From Pseudomonas putida (GTDB lineage Bacteria; Pseudomonadota; Gammaproteobacteria; Pseudomonadales; Pseudomonadaceae): a stretch of 64,000 nucleotides of DNA. Under the pieces are notes generated by a model that did not search any database, was not told the origin of the DNA, and saw only the letters and a program-made list of their open reading frames with translations. Numbering within the stretch: position 1 is the first letter of the stretch; every line of letters begins with the position of its first letter. The stretch covers positions 2,666,001-2,730,000 of the forward strand of contig NZ_CP113097.1 of the NCBI RefSeq assembly GCF_026625125.1. Reading direction: 5' to 3'. Of the stretch, positions 26,004-36,800 are shown in pieces. The position numbers and the translations under genes were made by a program.

Positions 26004-28520
26004 CTAAAGAGCTCTGGCCAGAAACTCGGCTGTGCGGCTAGCAGAACACCTCGCCACATCCCCGGGCGTACCACTCACCACCACCGTACCTCCCGCATCC
26101 CCAGCCCCTGGCCCGATGTCGATCACCCAGTCGCTCTGCGCGACCACGCGCATGTCATGCTCGACCACCACCACACTGTGCCCGCCGTCTACCAGCCGGT
26201 TCAGCTGCACCAGCAGGCGATCGATGTCCTGCGGGTGCAGCCCGTTGGTGGGCTCATCCAGCACATACAGCGTAGCGCCGCGGGCGGTGCGTTGCAGTTC
26301 GGTGGCCAGCTTGATCCGCTGCGCCTCGCCGCCGGACAGTTCGGTGGCCGGCTGGCCCAGCCGCAGGTAGCCCAGGCCGATGTCCTGCAGCACCTGCAGG
26401 CAGCGCCGGGCCGGGGGCTGTTCGGCAAAGGCTTCAAGCGCCTGGTCGACCGTCAATTGCAGTACCTGGGCGATGGTCATGCCTTGCCATGTCACGGCCA
26501 GGGTCTGCGGGTTATAGCGTGCGCCGTGGCAGGTCGGGCAGGGCGCATAGACGCTGGGCATGAACAGCAGTTCGACACTGACGAAGCCTTCGCCTTCGCA
26601 GCTTGCGCAGCGGCCCTTGGCGACGTTGAACGAGAAGCGCCCGGCATCGAAGCCAAGGGCCTTGGCCTGCTCGGTTGCGGCGAACAGCTTGCGCACATGA
26701 TCGAACAGCCCGGTGTAGGTGGCCAGGTTGGACCGTGGCGTGCGGCCGATGGGCTTCTGGTCGACCTGCACCAGCCGCTTGATGCGCTCCAGCCCCGCAC
26801 TCACGCGCCCGCTGCTGGGCAGTTCAGGCTCGTCCTCCAGGCTCTGCTCCTCGGGTTCGGACAGCTGTTCGGCATGGCCCAGGTGTGTACTCACCAGCTC
26901 CAGCAAGGCCTGGCTGACCAGGCTCGACTTGCCCGACCCAGAGACGCCAGTGACCGCCGTGAAACAGCCCAAGGGAAATTGCACACTGAGCTCACGCAGG
27001 TTGTTGCGGGTGATGCCTTCAAGCCGCAACCAGGCCTGCGCTGGGCGCGGCGTGCGGCGGGTCGGCTGTTGTCCGGCAAACAGGTAGGCGCCGGTGCGCG
27101 ACGCCGCGACCTGTGCGAGGCCTGGTGGCGGGCCGCTGTAAAGCACTTGGCCGCCGTGTTCACCTGCCGCCGGCCCGACATCTATCAGCCAGTCGGCCCG
27201 GCGCATGGTGTCCAGGTCGTGCTCCACCACGTACACCGAGTTACCCGCCTGCTTCAGCTGCTGCAGCGCCTCGAACAGCGCCTCGCTGTCGGCCGGATGC
27301 AGCCCGGCCGACGGCTCGTCGAGCACATAGATGACGCCAAACAGCTGAGAGTTGAGCTGGGTGGCCAGGCGCAGGCGCTGCAATTCGCCCGAAGACAACG
27401 TCGGTGTGCTGCGCTCCAGGGCCAGGTAGCCGAGCCCCAGGTCGATCAGCGGCGCGATGCGCTCCAGCAATTCGTGGGCGATGCGTTGGGCCGCCAGGCG
27501 TTTTTCCAGGGTCAGGGTGTCTTCATGCTGCTCCAGATAACCGGGCGCTGCCACTGTGCGCAACACCTCGGCCAGTGCCTGCAGCGGCAGGCGCGACAGC
27601 TCGCCGATGTCACGGCCGGCGAAGGTTACAGCCAGCGCCTCACGCTTCAGGCGCTTGCCCTGGCACAGCGGGCATGGGCTGGGGCGCATGAACTGGGAGA
27701 CCCGTTTGCGCATCTGCGCACTCTGCGAATGCATGAACGTGTGCATCACGTAGCGCCGGGCGCCGCTGAAGGTGCCCTGGTAGCTGGGTTCGAGCTTGCG
27801 CTTGAGCGCGGCGCGGGTCTGCGCCGGGGTGAGGCCGGCATACACCGGGACGGTGGGTGTCTCTTCGGTGTAGAGGATCCAGTCGCGTTGCGCTTGGGGC
27901 AATTCACGCCAGGGGATGTCGACGTCATAGCCCAGGGTCACGAGGATGTCGCGCAGGTTCTGCCCCTGCCAGGCCATCGGCCAGGCTGCCACCGCCCGCT
28001 CACGGATGGTTAGCGACGGGTCGGGGACCATGGTCGCCTCGGTCACCTCATAGACCCGGCCCAGGCCATGGCATTCGGGGCAGGCGCCCTGGGGCGTATT
28101 GGGCGAAAAGTCCTCTGCATACAGCATCGGCTGCCCCACCGGGTAGCTGCCGGCGCGCGAGTAAAGCATGCGGATCGAGCTGGAAAGGGTAGTGACGCTG
28201 CCCACCGACGAGCGTGCGCTAGGGGTGCCACGTTGCTGCTGCAGGGCCACCGCTGGCGGCAGGCCCTCGATGGCGTCGACATCCGGCACGCCGACCTGGT
28301 CGATCAGGCGCCGGGCATAGGGCGCGACCGATTCGAAGTAGCGGCGCTGGGCTTCGGCGTACAGGGTGGAGAAGGCCAGCGAGGACTTGCCGGAGCCAGA
28401 GACGCCGGTGAAAACCACCAAGGCGTCCCGGGGGATGTCGACGTCGATGTTCTTGAGGTTATGCTCACGGGCGCCACGTACGCGGATGAAGCCTGGCGGG
28501 GTCGGGGGGCGGGGTGGCAT
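26004..28520 (-). CDS. UvrA2-type excinuclease ABC subunit
   Basis: An ABC-type DNA-binding ATPase of 838 residues. Both nucleotide-binding domains are complete: Walker [18 protein letters not shown] near residue 40 and [15 protein letters not shown] near residue 525, with ABC signatures [15 protein letters not shown] and [15 protein letters not shown]. Zinc-finger Cys pairs occur in [12 protein letters not shown] and [23 protein letters not shown]. It is about 100 residues shorter than canonical UvrA (about 940). This fits the UvrA2 class, which lacks the UvrB-binding region and is linked to antibiotic or lesion resistance. The start at 28520 is chosen for its N-terminus [21 protein letters not shown]. 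Confidence 0.92.
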   Translation of the reverse strand: MPPRPPTPPGFIRVRGAREHNLKNIDVDIPRDALVVFTGVSGSGKSSLAFSTLYAEAQRRYFESVAPYARRLIDQVGVPDVDAIEGLPPAVALQQQRGTPSARSSVGSVTTLSSSIRMLYSRAGSYPVGQPMLYAEDFSPNTPQGACPECHGLGRVYEVTEATMVPDPSLTIRERAVAAWPMAWQGQNLRDILVTLGYDVDIPWRELPQAQRDWILYTEETPTVPVYAGLTPAQTRAALKRKLEPSYQGTFSGARRYVMHTFMHSQSAQMRKRVSQFMRPSPCPLCQGKRLKREALAVTFAGRDIGELSRLPLQALAEVLRTVAAPGYLEQHEDTLTLEKRLAAQRIAHELLERIAPLIDLGLGYLALERSTPTLSSGELQRLRLATQLNSQLFGVIYVLDEPSAGLHPADSEALFEALQQLKQAGNSVYVVEHDLDTMRRADWLIDVGPAAGEHGGQVLYSGPPPGLAQVAASRTGAYLFAGQQPTRRTPRPAQAWLRLEGITRNNLRELSVQFPLGCFTAVTGVSGSGKSSLVSQALLELVSTHLGHAEQLSEPEEQSLEDEPELPSSGRVSAGLERIKRLVQVDQKPIGRTPRSNLATYTGLFDHVRKLFAATEQAKALGFDAGRFSFNVAKGRCASCEGEGFVSVELLFMPSVYAPCPTCHGARYNPQTLAVTWQGMTIAQVLQLTVDQALEAFAEQPPARRCLQVLQDIGLGYLRLGQPATELSGGEAQRIKLATELQRTARGATLYVLDEPTNGLHPQDIDRLLVQLNRLVDGGHSVVVVEHDMRVVAQSDWVIDIGPGAGDAGGTVVVSGTPGDVARCSASRTAEFLARAL

Positions 28521-28583
28521 GGGGTGGTCCTTGGCGGGGTGGCAAGCCACAAGTTTGCACCATTTGTGCCGGCAGTGCAGGCC

Positions 28584-29678
28584 TCAGGAGCGCTGCTCGC
28601 GTGTCCCCAGCACGTCGCGGATGTTGTCCACCACATTACTGTCTTTGATCACATCGCTCAGCCAGCCCTCGAGCGGCATGTTGCCCCACTTGATGGCGCG
28701 CTCTATCAGATACGGTACCGGGCTTTGCGGCTCGGTCTGTTTGAAGAACTGGGCAATGCCGGCGAGCATCGTAAAGGCTTCGTCTCGGGTCAGCGGGGTG
28801 GTGCGCATGGGCGCAGGCGCTGTGGTCTGAACGGGCGTATTCATCGCTTCACCTGGCTCGCTGGCTGCGCTGAGGGTGACGGCAGGCTCTGGCTCTGCGG
28901 CGGCAGGATGCAATTCAATGCCGCGGTCCTTGAGCAGTTTCTCTGCCAGTTGGCTGGCCCGCGAAAGCATGTCGGCGAGGCTGGCAAAACTTGGCGCTTC
29001 GGTACCGAACAGGCGGTCGGTGGTCGCTTGCAGGCGTTGGCAGGCCTGCAGGCTCGCGGCAATTTGCACGGCCTTGGCCTGCAGGTGCTCGGTGTCGCTG
29101 AGCACCACCGAGCGCTGGAAGATCTCGGCGTTGATCTTGCCCTCGCTGAGCGCGGTTTGCATCGCCTTGGGGTTTTGCAAGGCAAGGTTTTCTACATGGC
29201 GTGATTCGTCGTAACGCAGCACGCCGAAATTCTGCCCTTGGGTAATGGGCAAGCCACCGACGATGTCGGTGAGCGTGGTCTTGAGCCAGGACAGCCGCGC
29301 GGCGCGCTCGTCCAGGCCGTCCTCGAGCGACGGGTAGGCGGTCTCCCAGAAGGTTTCTAGGATGCGTTCGCACAGGTTCAGGCCGAAGGTGATGCCCTGG
29401 AAGTGATCGCGCTGGGCCAACCCTTCGTTAAGCCAGGCGACCAGCATCAGGTCCTTGCTCTGCTGCTCAAGCCCTTGGGCCGACAGGTTGATGACCTTTT
29501 CCCAGTCGGCGGTTTTCAGGTCGGTCTGCCAGTCACCCTGGGTCAGGTAGTCAGGGTCTGCCCGGCGCGCCTCCTTGATCTGGTCGAACAAGGCAGAGAA
29601 GCTCAAGTCTTCGCCGCTGCCACCGTCGATCGGCGCGGCCAGCGCGGCCAGCGAAAGGCCGTTGAGGAATTCAGGCAT
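28584..29678 (-). CDS. tssA: T6SS protein TssA
   Basis: A cytoplasmic T6SS protein of 364 residues that primes baseplate and sheath assembly. The ImpA_N domain is at the N-terminus ([82 protein letters not shown]). The C-terminal region contains [42 protein letters not shown], typical of short TssA proteins. It is the last gene of the T6SS operon, behind hcp and a pair of hairpins. Confidence 0.95.
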   Translation of the reverse strand: MPEFLNGLSLAALAAPIDGGSGEDLSFSALFDQIKEARRADPDYLTQGDWQTDLKTADWEKVINLSAQGLEQQSKDLMLVAWLNEGLAQRDHFQGITFGLNLCERILETFWETAYPSLEDGLDERAARLSWLKTTLTDIVGGLPITQGQNFGVLRYDESRHVENLALQNPKAMQTALSEGKINAEIFQRSVVLSDTEHLQAKAVQIAASLQACQRLQATTDRLFGTEAPSFASLADMLSRASQLAEKLLKDRGIELHPAAAEPEPAVTLSAASEPGEAMNTPVQTTAPAPMRTTPLTRDEAFTMLAGIAQFFKQTEPQSPVPYLIERAIKWGNMPLEGWLSDVIKDSNVVDNIRDVLGTREQRS

Positions 29679-29707
29679 AAAACACTCTGATCAGGGGTAT
29701 AGAGCAA

Positions 29708-29757
29708 CGTGCCGGGAAGCCCGGCACGCCACAGGGTATGGGCCGCTCGCGCGGCCC
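29708..29757 (-). terminator. Tandem hairpins downstream of hcp
   Basis: Two consecutive perfect stem-loops lie between the hcp stop and the tssA start. One is at 29740-29757 (GGGCCGC / GCGGCCC, loop TCGC) and the other at 29708-29728 (CGTGCCGGG / CCCGGCACG, loop AAG). The following T-tract is poor, so partial termination or 3'-end protection of the hcp message is more likely than a full stop. Confidence 0.5.
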
Positions 29758-29772
29758 AGGCCAAACAAGTGC

Positions 29773-30291
29773 TTAGGCAAACACTTTGTTCGCGGTGCGG
29801 TCCCAGCCACCGACGATGTTGCCACCAGCCTGGCCGTCGGTACGGTTCTGCTGGGTGTAGGTGGTTTTGATGCGGGCGAAGTTGAAGCTGATTTCTTCGA
29901 TCGGCAGGTCGCTGACCGCCTTGTCTTCACCGCCCTGGTTGCCACCGGCGACGAACCTGACCGAGGACACCACCACTTCTTCCATGTCGATGGTCAGGTA
30001 GGTGACCTTGTCACCACCGGCACGGTTGACGTTCAGCTTCAGCTTGGCGATGTGCTTGCCGGTGCAGCAGTGCTCGAAGAGCTTGGCCGAGGCCTTGTCG
30101 ACTGCCTTGCGGATCTTGAAGTCGGTCAGCGACACGCGCTCGGACGACGCACCGCCCGAGGAGCTGGCAGTGGCCGAGGTGGCCTGGGTGGCGCCGTACT
30201 CGTAGCCCAGCACTTCGATCCAGTCCTTGTGTTTTTCATCCAGAACTTCGCCCGGGATGCCGTCGATTTGGATATACGCGTCAAATGCCAT
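29773..30291 (-). CDS. hcp: T6SS inner-tube protein Hcp
   Basis: A protein of 172 residues forming the hexameric rings of the T6SS inner tube. Recognised by MAFDAYIQIDGIPGEVLDEKHKDWIEVLGYEYG, FKIRKAVDKASAKLFEHCCTGKHI and the C-terminal LPIEEISFNFARIKTTYTQQNRTDG. Length is normal. It lies 143 bases from the preceding gene, leaving room for its own promoter, and is followed by tandem hairpins. Both suggest separate high-level expression. Confidence 0.97.
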   Translation of the reverse strand: MAFDAYIQIDGIPGEVLDEKHKDWIEVLGYEYGATQATSATASSSGGASSERVSLTDFKIRKAVDKASAKLFEHCCTGKHIAKLKLNVNRAGGDKVTYLTIDMEEVVVSSVRFVAGGNQGGEDKAVSDLPIEEISFNFARIKTTYTQQNRTDGQAGGNIVGGWDRTANKVFA

Positions 30292-30434
30292 TGTAAAACT
30301 CTCCATTAACATCAATTAAAGGCCGCTCATGCGCCCCTTCGTGTTGACCTCGCTGAACGCGTCAGCAGAGGTAGCTTGCCGCCACCTTGGCCTCCTCCTG
30401 TGAGGCCCCGGTGGCCGGTTCGTGCAGCGCGCGC

Positions 30435-32930
30435 TCAGTTCAGCCCGCGCACTTCGATTTCGACCCGCCGGTTGGGCTCCAGGCACTTGATCAGCTGCGC
30501 CCGCGGTTGTTGCATGTCGCAGTTGACCAGCGGTTTGCGGCTGCCTTCGCCCTGTGCACTCACCAGCTCGGCGGGTACGCCCTTGCCGACCAGGTAGGTG
30601 CGGATGGTTTGCGCCCGTTGCCGGGAAACCTGCAGGTTGCCTTGCGCATCGCCGAGCTGGTCGGCGTGGCCCGAGATAATGATCTTGCCAATGTTCGGTG
30701 TGTTCAGCAGTTTGCTGGCGATGGCACTCAACTGGTTCTGGCCTTCACTCTTGAGGCTCTGGAAGTCGGCGCGAGCAAAGGCGAACAGGGTGTCGGACTC
30801 CAGCGTGATGGTTTCGATCGAGCGTAGCGACTGGGTCAGCAGGCTGTTGATGTAGTTGCGCGAGCTGGACATCAGGAAGGCATTGTCGAGAATGCGCGGC
30901 ACATCGGGCTCGCGAATCTGGTCGCTGTAGAACACGATCTGGCGGCTGGCGTACAGGTAGTCCTGGTTGCCGGCAGTTTCGCTGCCAGTGGCGCCCATGC
31001 GCTTGCCGGTGTGGCGGGCGATGGCCGGGTACCAGTAGTCCGGCAACCTGGCCTTGAGCAATGCCGGGTCGGCCTTTTCTCGCTGGGCAGGCGACAGCAT
31101 TACGTAAGTGTCCAACGCTGCCTTGCCGAAGTCGGCGATCGACTGGGCGCGGTTGTCATGCGGCAGGGCTTCGGCCTCGACGCTGTCGACACCGGTCACC
31201 GGCTGCAACTCTCGGGTATTGCGCTGGTAGACCTTTAGCGTGGTCAGCAGGTACAGGGTGCGTGTCAGGTTGTCTGCTGTAGGCTTGAGCATCACGTTTT
31301 GCAGGGTGGCGAAGTAGCGCGCACGCAGTACCGGTTCCACCGCATGGCCCTGGTACAAGCCCAGGCGCATGCCCAGCGGCACGGCCTGGTCGTGGTGCTG
31401 CTGGTAGTAGTGCGCGGCCCAGAAACGCAGGCGGTCGAGGCTGTGCCATGGGGCGTATTGGCCAGGGTTGGCCTGGTCCTCACGCTTGGCCTGGGCCAGT
31501 TCGGCGGCCATCGTATCGAGGGTGTTGCGGTTGTTGATGTACGACCAGCCCCACAAGCTGCACAGCAGCAGGCCCGCCAGGCTGGCAGCACCCACCCAGG
31601 CGGCCTTGCGCTGGCGTTCGCGCCGGTTGCTGGTGTATACGGCCACCAGATGCTGGTCGGGGATGATCACCTTGCGGAACAGGCTATTGATGAACAGCGG
31701 TGCCGGCTGGCTGTTACCCGCGCTATGGTCCTGGCCGTGGGCCAGGGCGAAACGCTCGGCGACGTGCTGGCCATGGCTGCCCCACAGGGCGTCGTCGGCT
31801 TCCAGCGCGGCGGTGAAATAGAAACCACGCAGCAGTTCGGCGTTCTGGTACGGGTTGGCCCGCAGCAGGCTGTCGACGAATTGCTGCAGGCGCGGCTTGA
31901 GCGCAGCCAGTTCGAGGGGGAAGCGGTAGGCGGCATTGTTCTGGCGGGTTACCTGGATATCCTGCTGCATCAGTTGCTGGCTCGCTACCTGCTGCCAGTA
32001 GCCGGTCAGCTCGTCCATGGCTTTGCCGAAGCGCTGGCCCCAGTCGGCTTGTTCGTAGCCTTTGTGCGAGAACGTCTTGCCCATTACCTCGCCGCGCGCT
32101 GCGTCATCCAGCTGGCGATAGAAGGGCATGAAGCCCGGGATCAGGTCGCATTTAGTGAACACCAGGTAGATGGGCAGGCGCACCTCCAGCAGGGCGCAGC
32201 TTTCCTGGATACGCTCGCGCAGGCGCTTGGCCACGCGCTCCTGGTCTTCAGCCGAGCCGTGCAGGATATCGGCGATGCTGACGCTGACGATCAGCCCGTT
32301 GAGTGGGCGGCGCTGGCGGTGCTGGCGGAGCAGCTGCAAAAACCCGCGCCACTTGCCCGCTTCCTCAGGGCTGTTCATGTAGCGGCCGGCGGTGTCCAGC
32401 AGCACCGCTTCGGAGCTGAAGAACCAGTCGCAGTTGCGCGTGCCACCCAGCCCTGCAACCCGCGCACCTTCACGCTCGGCGTAAGGGAAATTGAGCCCGG
32501 ATTGCAGGATCATGGTGCTCTTGCCGGCGGCCGGTTGGCCAATCACCAGGTACCAGGGCAGGGCGTACAGGGCGTCCTTCGCTGGGGTGCCGCGTGGTTT
32601 GTTGCTGTGCAGGCGTTCGATGCTCTGCAGCAGGCGCTCGCGCAGCAGGCTGATTTCTTCGCGGTCGGCCGGGGTGGCGTTGAGTACCGCTTGGTCTGCG
32701 TCATCACGCAGCAGCGCCTCAAGGTTGTGGTGCTGGCCTGCGCCACGATAAAGCAGTAGTACATAGCCCGCCGACAGCAGCAGGAACACACCAATGCCTG
32801 CCAGCAGGCTGTGCAGCGAGGCAAAGCCCAGGGCACGGCCCAGGGCCCAGACCACGAAGATCGCCAAGAAGAAGGCCAGCCCCAGCAGGTAGGGTTGATA
32901 GCGCAGGCAGTAGTACTTGATCTTGTTCAT
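30435..32930 (-). CDS. IcmF-like GTPase domain fused to OmpA peptidoglycan-binding domain
   Basis: An inner-membrane protein of 831 residues. Two N-terminal helices (about residues 12-31 and 38-60) are followed by an IcmF/TssM-type GTPase domain with Walker A GQPAAGKS at 131-138, LLDTAGRY and VFTKCDL (NKxD-like). A third helix near residue 435 (AAWVGAASLAGLLLCSLWGW) enters the periplasmic helical region. The C-terminal 110 residues are an OmpA domain (IIISGHADQLGDAQGNLQVS, RAQTIRTYL, EPNRRVEIEV). It thus resembles a shortened TssM with peptidoglycan anchoring replacing the TssM C-terminal beta domain. TssL in this cluster has no OmpA domain, so this protein may anchor the membrane complex. 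It overlaps tagF by four bases. Confidence 0.88.
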   Translation of the reverse strand: MNKIKYYCLRYQPYLLGLAFFLAIFVVWALGRALGFASLHSLLAGIGVFLLLSAGYVLLLYRGAGQHHNLEALLRDDADQAVLNATPADREEISLLRERLLQSIERLHSNKPRGTPAKDALYALPWYLVIGQPAAGKSTMILQSGLNFPYAEREGARVAGLGGTRNCDWFFSSEAVLLDTAGRYMNSPEEAGKWRGFLQLLRQHRQRRPLNGLIVSVSIADILHGSAEDQERVAKRLRERIQESCALLEVRLPIYLVFTKCDLIPGFMPFYRQLDDAARGEVMGKTFSHKGYEQADWGQRFGKAMDELTGYWQQVASQQLMQQDIQVTRQNNAAYRFPLELAALKPRLQQFVDSLLRANPYQNAELLRGFYFTAALEADDALWGSHGQHVAERFALAHGQDHSAGNSQPAPLFINSLFRKVIIPDQHLVAVYTSNRRERQRKAAWVGAASLAGLLLCSLWGWSYINNRNTLDTMAAELAQAKREDQANPGQYAPWHSLDRLRFWAAHYYQQHHDQAVPLGMRLGLYQGHAVEPVLRARYFATLQNVMLKPTADNLTRTLYLLTTLKVYQRNTRELQPVTGVDSVEAEALPHDNRAQSIADFGKAALDTYVMLSPAQREKADPALLKARLPDYWYPAIARHTGKRMGATGSETAGNQDYLYASRQIVFYSDQIREPDVPRILDNAFLMSSSRNYINSLLTQSLRSIETITLESDTLFAFARADFQSLKSEGQNQLSAIASKLLNTPNIGKIIISGHADQLGDAQGNLQVSRQRAQTIRTYLVGKGVPAELVSAQGEGSRKPLVNCDMQQPRAQLIKCLEPNRRVEIEVRGLN

Positions 32931-33835
32931 ACAGGCGTCGCATCCAACGCATCGACAAAGCGGTCGATAACGTGTTGTAGGGGTCGGTCGTAATCGTGCA
33001 CGGGCGCTTTTGGCGGCAATGGGTCGAGCAGGTCCAGGCGCTGGCCGGCTGCAGCCGTGCCGCTGAGCAGGCGGTACGCTGTGCCGGTATGGCGCGACGG
33101 GAAGCAGTACAGGCGCGGGTGCATGAAGTCGTCGGCAAGCAGGCTCACCGCCGGTACGTCATGCCGCCTGCCGATGCGTGCCAGCCAGGTCAGCCACAGG
33201 TCGGCGGTAGGGTTTTTCAGGCCACGCTCAGCCGGCAGTGGCAGCTCGATGCCGCCGTCGAAGTCGCCGTGCAGCACCGCTTGCGTAGCCTGCAAGCGTG
33301 CCAGTGCGGTAGCACTGTCGAAGGCCGGCCAGGAGCCGTGCAACGCACGGGCGACGTCACTGAAGCTGAAATCATGCAGGAACTTGCCGTGTACCCGCCG
33401 GAACAGGTCCAGGTCCTGGGTTTGCAGTGGGCGCAGGGCCTTGATGCGTTCGAACAGGCTGGCGCGCTCGGCGCCTTGCACTGCCTGATGCAGCAACGGC
33501 TTGATTTGCGCGCTGAACAACTCGCCGAGGGTGAACGGGTTGAGCAGCGTTTCACCTTCCTGGCCCTTGAGCACTTGGAAGATGAAGAAAGGGTAACGTC
33601 GGGCGCTGGCATCGCGGGAGCTGAGCAGGCCGCCCAGCAGCCAGTTGCCATTGCGCGCGCGGTAGCAGAAGAAGCACATCGGCAGTGCATCGAACAACGC
33701 CTGCCAGTCCTCGCGGTGGCGCATTGCCGCCAACGAGGCCTGCAGCCAGGCGTCGAACTCGCAGACTTCTTCTGCCGCGCCATGCAGGCTGACGAAGTCT
33801 GCGCTCGACGGCAACTTGCCGAAGCAGCCGATCAT
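32927..33835 (-). CDS. tagF: T6SS-associated protein TagF
   Basis: A protein of 302 residues of the TagF/ImpM family, a posttranslational repressor of T6SS firing. The N-terminal domain has the hallmark MIGCFGKLPSSADFVSLHG, WQALFDALPMCFFCYRA and LLSSRDASARRYPFFIF. The C-terminal region (about residues 150-302) follows the family layout. It overlaps tssM and the IcmF-OmpA gene by four bases each. In P. aeruginosa TagF works with the Thr-phosphorylation branch (PpkA, PppA, Fha), but none of these genes is in the window. Confidence 0.9.
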   Translation of the reverse strand: MIGCFGKLPSSADFVSLHGAAEEVCEFDAWLQASLAAMRHREDWQALFDALPMCFFCYRARNGNWLLGGLLSSRDASARRYPFFIFQVLKGQEGETLLNPFTLGELFSAQIKPLLHQAVQGAERASLFERIKALRPLQTQDLDLFRRVHGKFLHDFSFSDVARALHGSWPAFDSATALARLQATQAVLHGDFDGGIELPLPAERGLKNPTADLWLTWLARIGRRHDVPAVSLLADDFMHPRLYCFPSRHTGTAYRLLSGTAAAGQRLDLLDPLPPKAPVHDYDRPLQHVIDRFVDALDATPV

Positions 33836-36800
33836 TGTGCGCCCCTGCCAGCGTCGTTGAGGGCGCTCAGCGCCTTGACGTCGCCCAGGTCGGTGAGTTT
33901 GACCCCACCGAAGTTGCGCACTACCAGGCTGACGCGACCATTGGCGGTGTTCCAGCTGAAGCGCTGCTGAATGCCATCCAGGTCATCGACCCGGGCGCTT
34001 TCGTTCATGCGCAGCAGGCCCCAGCGCCCCGGGAAGTCGAACACGGTGATGCGTGCACCGCTGAGGGTGACCACGTCCAGGCGCGCGCCCGGCGCATTGC
34101 TGGTACCAGGCCAGGCAAAACGGCTCCAGCTGCTGCGGCCGTTGCGATAGTGCTGCTCTTGGCCATCAAGGGTGAACACGATGTCGGTAAAGTTGGCCGA
34201 CGGCTCAAGCATGATCTCGAAGCCGTTATCGCGGTCCGACAGGCTGGCGATCACCTGGCCCACGCTGCTGGCCTTGTCGATGCTGTTGAGCATCCCCGGG
34301 TTGACCAGCGCAGGCGCCTTGCCGTTGCTCAGCCCCAGGCCTTCACCACCGGACAGGTTGCCGATCTCATTGCGCTTGAAGGTCGGCAGCAGGCCGCTTT
34401 CGGGGTCGACGAAACGCTGCAGGTCCTTGACCGAAGCCTCGTTGCGGCTGCCGGTGGCGATCGGGTAACGGTGCGCCATGACCTGCTCCCAGGGCTTGGA
34501 GATCTGCTGCTTCCAGGCTTTGGCGATCTGCTGGCCGGCCGGGTCGCGCAGGGTTTCCCAGGCGTACTGGATCGGCAGGCTGAACAGGCTCTGCAGCGAA
34601 CGCGACAGGCCGTCCTGGCTGGTGTCGACGCTGGTTTCCACGTAGTTGCGCACGGTGGTCACTTCGCTTGGCTGGCCTTCCAAGGTTTCGCTGATCAGTT
34701 GCTTACTGCTTTTACCGACATCCTGCGAGCGCTGGATGTTGTTCATGCGCACCTTGAGCTTGCGCAGCGCCGCCAGGTAACGGTCCATGATGGTGCTGTC
34801 GGCGCCTTCGGCGTTGTTGGCTGCGAACACACGGGCGACCGGCTCGAAACGCTTGGCCAGGCTGCCGTCGTCCACGGCCGGCAGGCTAGGGGCCAGGGCT
34901 TCAGGCGCCACATCCTTGGCTTCGTCGATCAGGCCGGTGACCTTGCTCCAGAAGCTGTCCGCGCGGGCATTGCCCGTAGGCGTGGCGTCACGCTTGACCG
35001 GTAAGTCCCACTGAGTGTTGTCATTGACCGCTGCCAGCAGGTTCTTCACCGGCGAGTTCTGCACGTCGCTGAGCAGCCCGAGGTGTTCGGTGGCCGAGGC
35101 CAGGTCGGCGAAGTGGCGCACGCCCACGCTGCTGACCATCTTGTACCAGGCCTGGGTGTAATCGCGTTTGTAGCGGGCCATGAACTCGCGCACGAAGTTG
35201 GCTTTCTGCACGATGGCATCGCCGCCTTCGCCATCGAGCACCCAGTCCGACTCGTTGCGCAGGTTGCCCGACACCAGCTTGATCAGCTCGGGCTTGACGA
35301 AGGTGTCCCAGCCTTGGCGGGTATAGATCGCCGGCACGCCGGCAGAGCTGTACAACAGGTTACGGCCAGGCGTTGGCACCAGGTCGTTGAGGCTCAGCGC
35401 GGGGAACTGGCGGCTGGACTCCAACTGCAGGCGCAGGTATTCGCGATCCACCAGCGAACTGGAAATCATGAATGCCTTGAGGTTCTGCCGGGTTTCGTCG
35501 ATCAGCTGTTGGTTACGCGGCAGCGACGGCGCCTGGCCTTGCTCCAGCAATTGAACGTACAGAGGGGCGTTTTCGCTGATGACGGCTTCGTCGGTGGGGG
35601 AACCTTGGGTTGCGGCGCCTGCCCAGGCCTGTGGCAGGCTGGCGGCGACGAAAGCTGGGTCCGGATGGGCTTGCGGTTCGGTCAGCAGCAGGTACAGCTT
35701 GAGGGTGTTGTAGGCCTCGATGATCGACGCCACCTGCTGTTCGTCCAGGCGCCCGAGCATCTCTTCGGACAGCGACAGGCCACCGGTGGTGGCGGACAGT
35801 TCGGCCGCGTCGCTCGCCGTGGCCAGGTTGACCTTGGCGGCGTAGGCGCCGGCACGGGTCTTGGTCAGGGCCGCCTGGGCCTTGGCCGCCAGGCGTGGCG
35901 CCAACGGCTTGCCATTGCGGCTTTTCGGCGTCGGGGTGAACTCCAACTCCTGGTTGATGCCGCTGGCAAAGGTGTTGAATGCACGCATCTGCACCTGCAG
36001 GCTGCGGGCGATCGGCTCCAGTGCTTGGCTGCGCAGTTGCGCCAGGTAGGCGTCGCGGGCCACCTGGTGAATCGCCTCACCGTGGTACAGGCCAGCGCTC
36101 AATTGCAGCGGCACGCCCTCCTGGCGATGGGCTTCGACCGTCGCCATCTGCCCGCGCAGCACTTCCAGGCCTTTACCAGCAGCCAGCAGTTGTGCGCGGT
36201 CATCGGCGCGTTCGATCTCGGCCAGTTGCCCACGCAGGCTGTCCAGCCATTGGCGGTTGTTGGCGAACGACAGCGCCTGCCAGCCGATGAAGGCCACCCC
36301 GGCGGCAGCCGCAAGGCCAAGCAACAGGGGGCTGAAGCCAGCCTGGCGGCCTAGGCGCGACTGATACAGGGTCAGGTCGCGGTCGGGGAAGATCACCTGG
36401 CGGAACGTGTCGGTGATGAAGTAGCTGCGGTTGCCTTGCGGGTGGCTGGCCGGCTGGGCGCTATCGTCGTGGGCCGCTTGCAGGGCAAAGTTGTCGGCGA
36501 TGAGGTCTTCGTACACCTGGCCCAGTTGCTGCTCGGTTTGCAGGGCACTGGTGAAGTACAAACCGCGCAACAGCAGCGGCGCACCGCCACCCTGGCCGCG
36601 GGTGAAGTGTTCAAGGAACTGCTCCAGCACGCCGTTGAGTTCTGCGAAGTACTGGGGGAAGTTGAGCAGTGTGCTGTCGGCGTCTGCGCCGAGGCTGATC
36701 ATCTGCGCATCGACGTGGCGGCGGACGTGGCTCTGCAGGTTTTTCAGGCGGGTGTTGAGCACCGCCTGCAAACCGTTGTTGCGGATTTCCGACAGGCCGA

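Noticed and set aside
26157..28013. Open frame of 618 codons on the plus strand opposite uvrA2
   Set aside because: Shadow of a strongly supported ABC ATPase gene; composition rich in Gln/His/Arg and no start signal.
31299..32759. Open frame of 486 codons opposite the IcmF-OmpA gene
   Set aside because: Register shadow of the real minus-strand gene; no start signal or recognisable domain.
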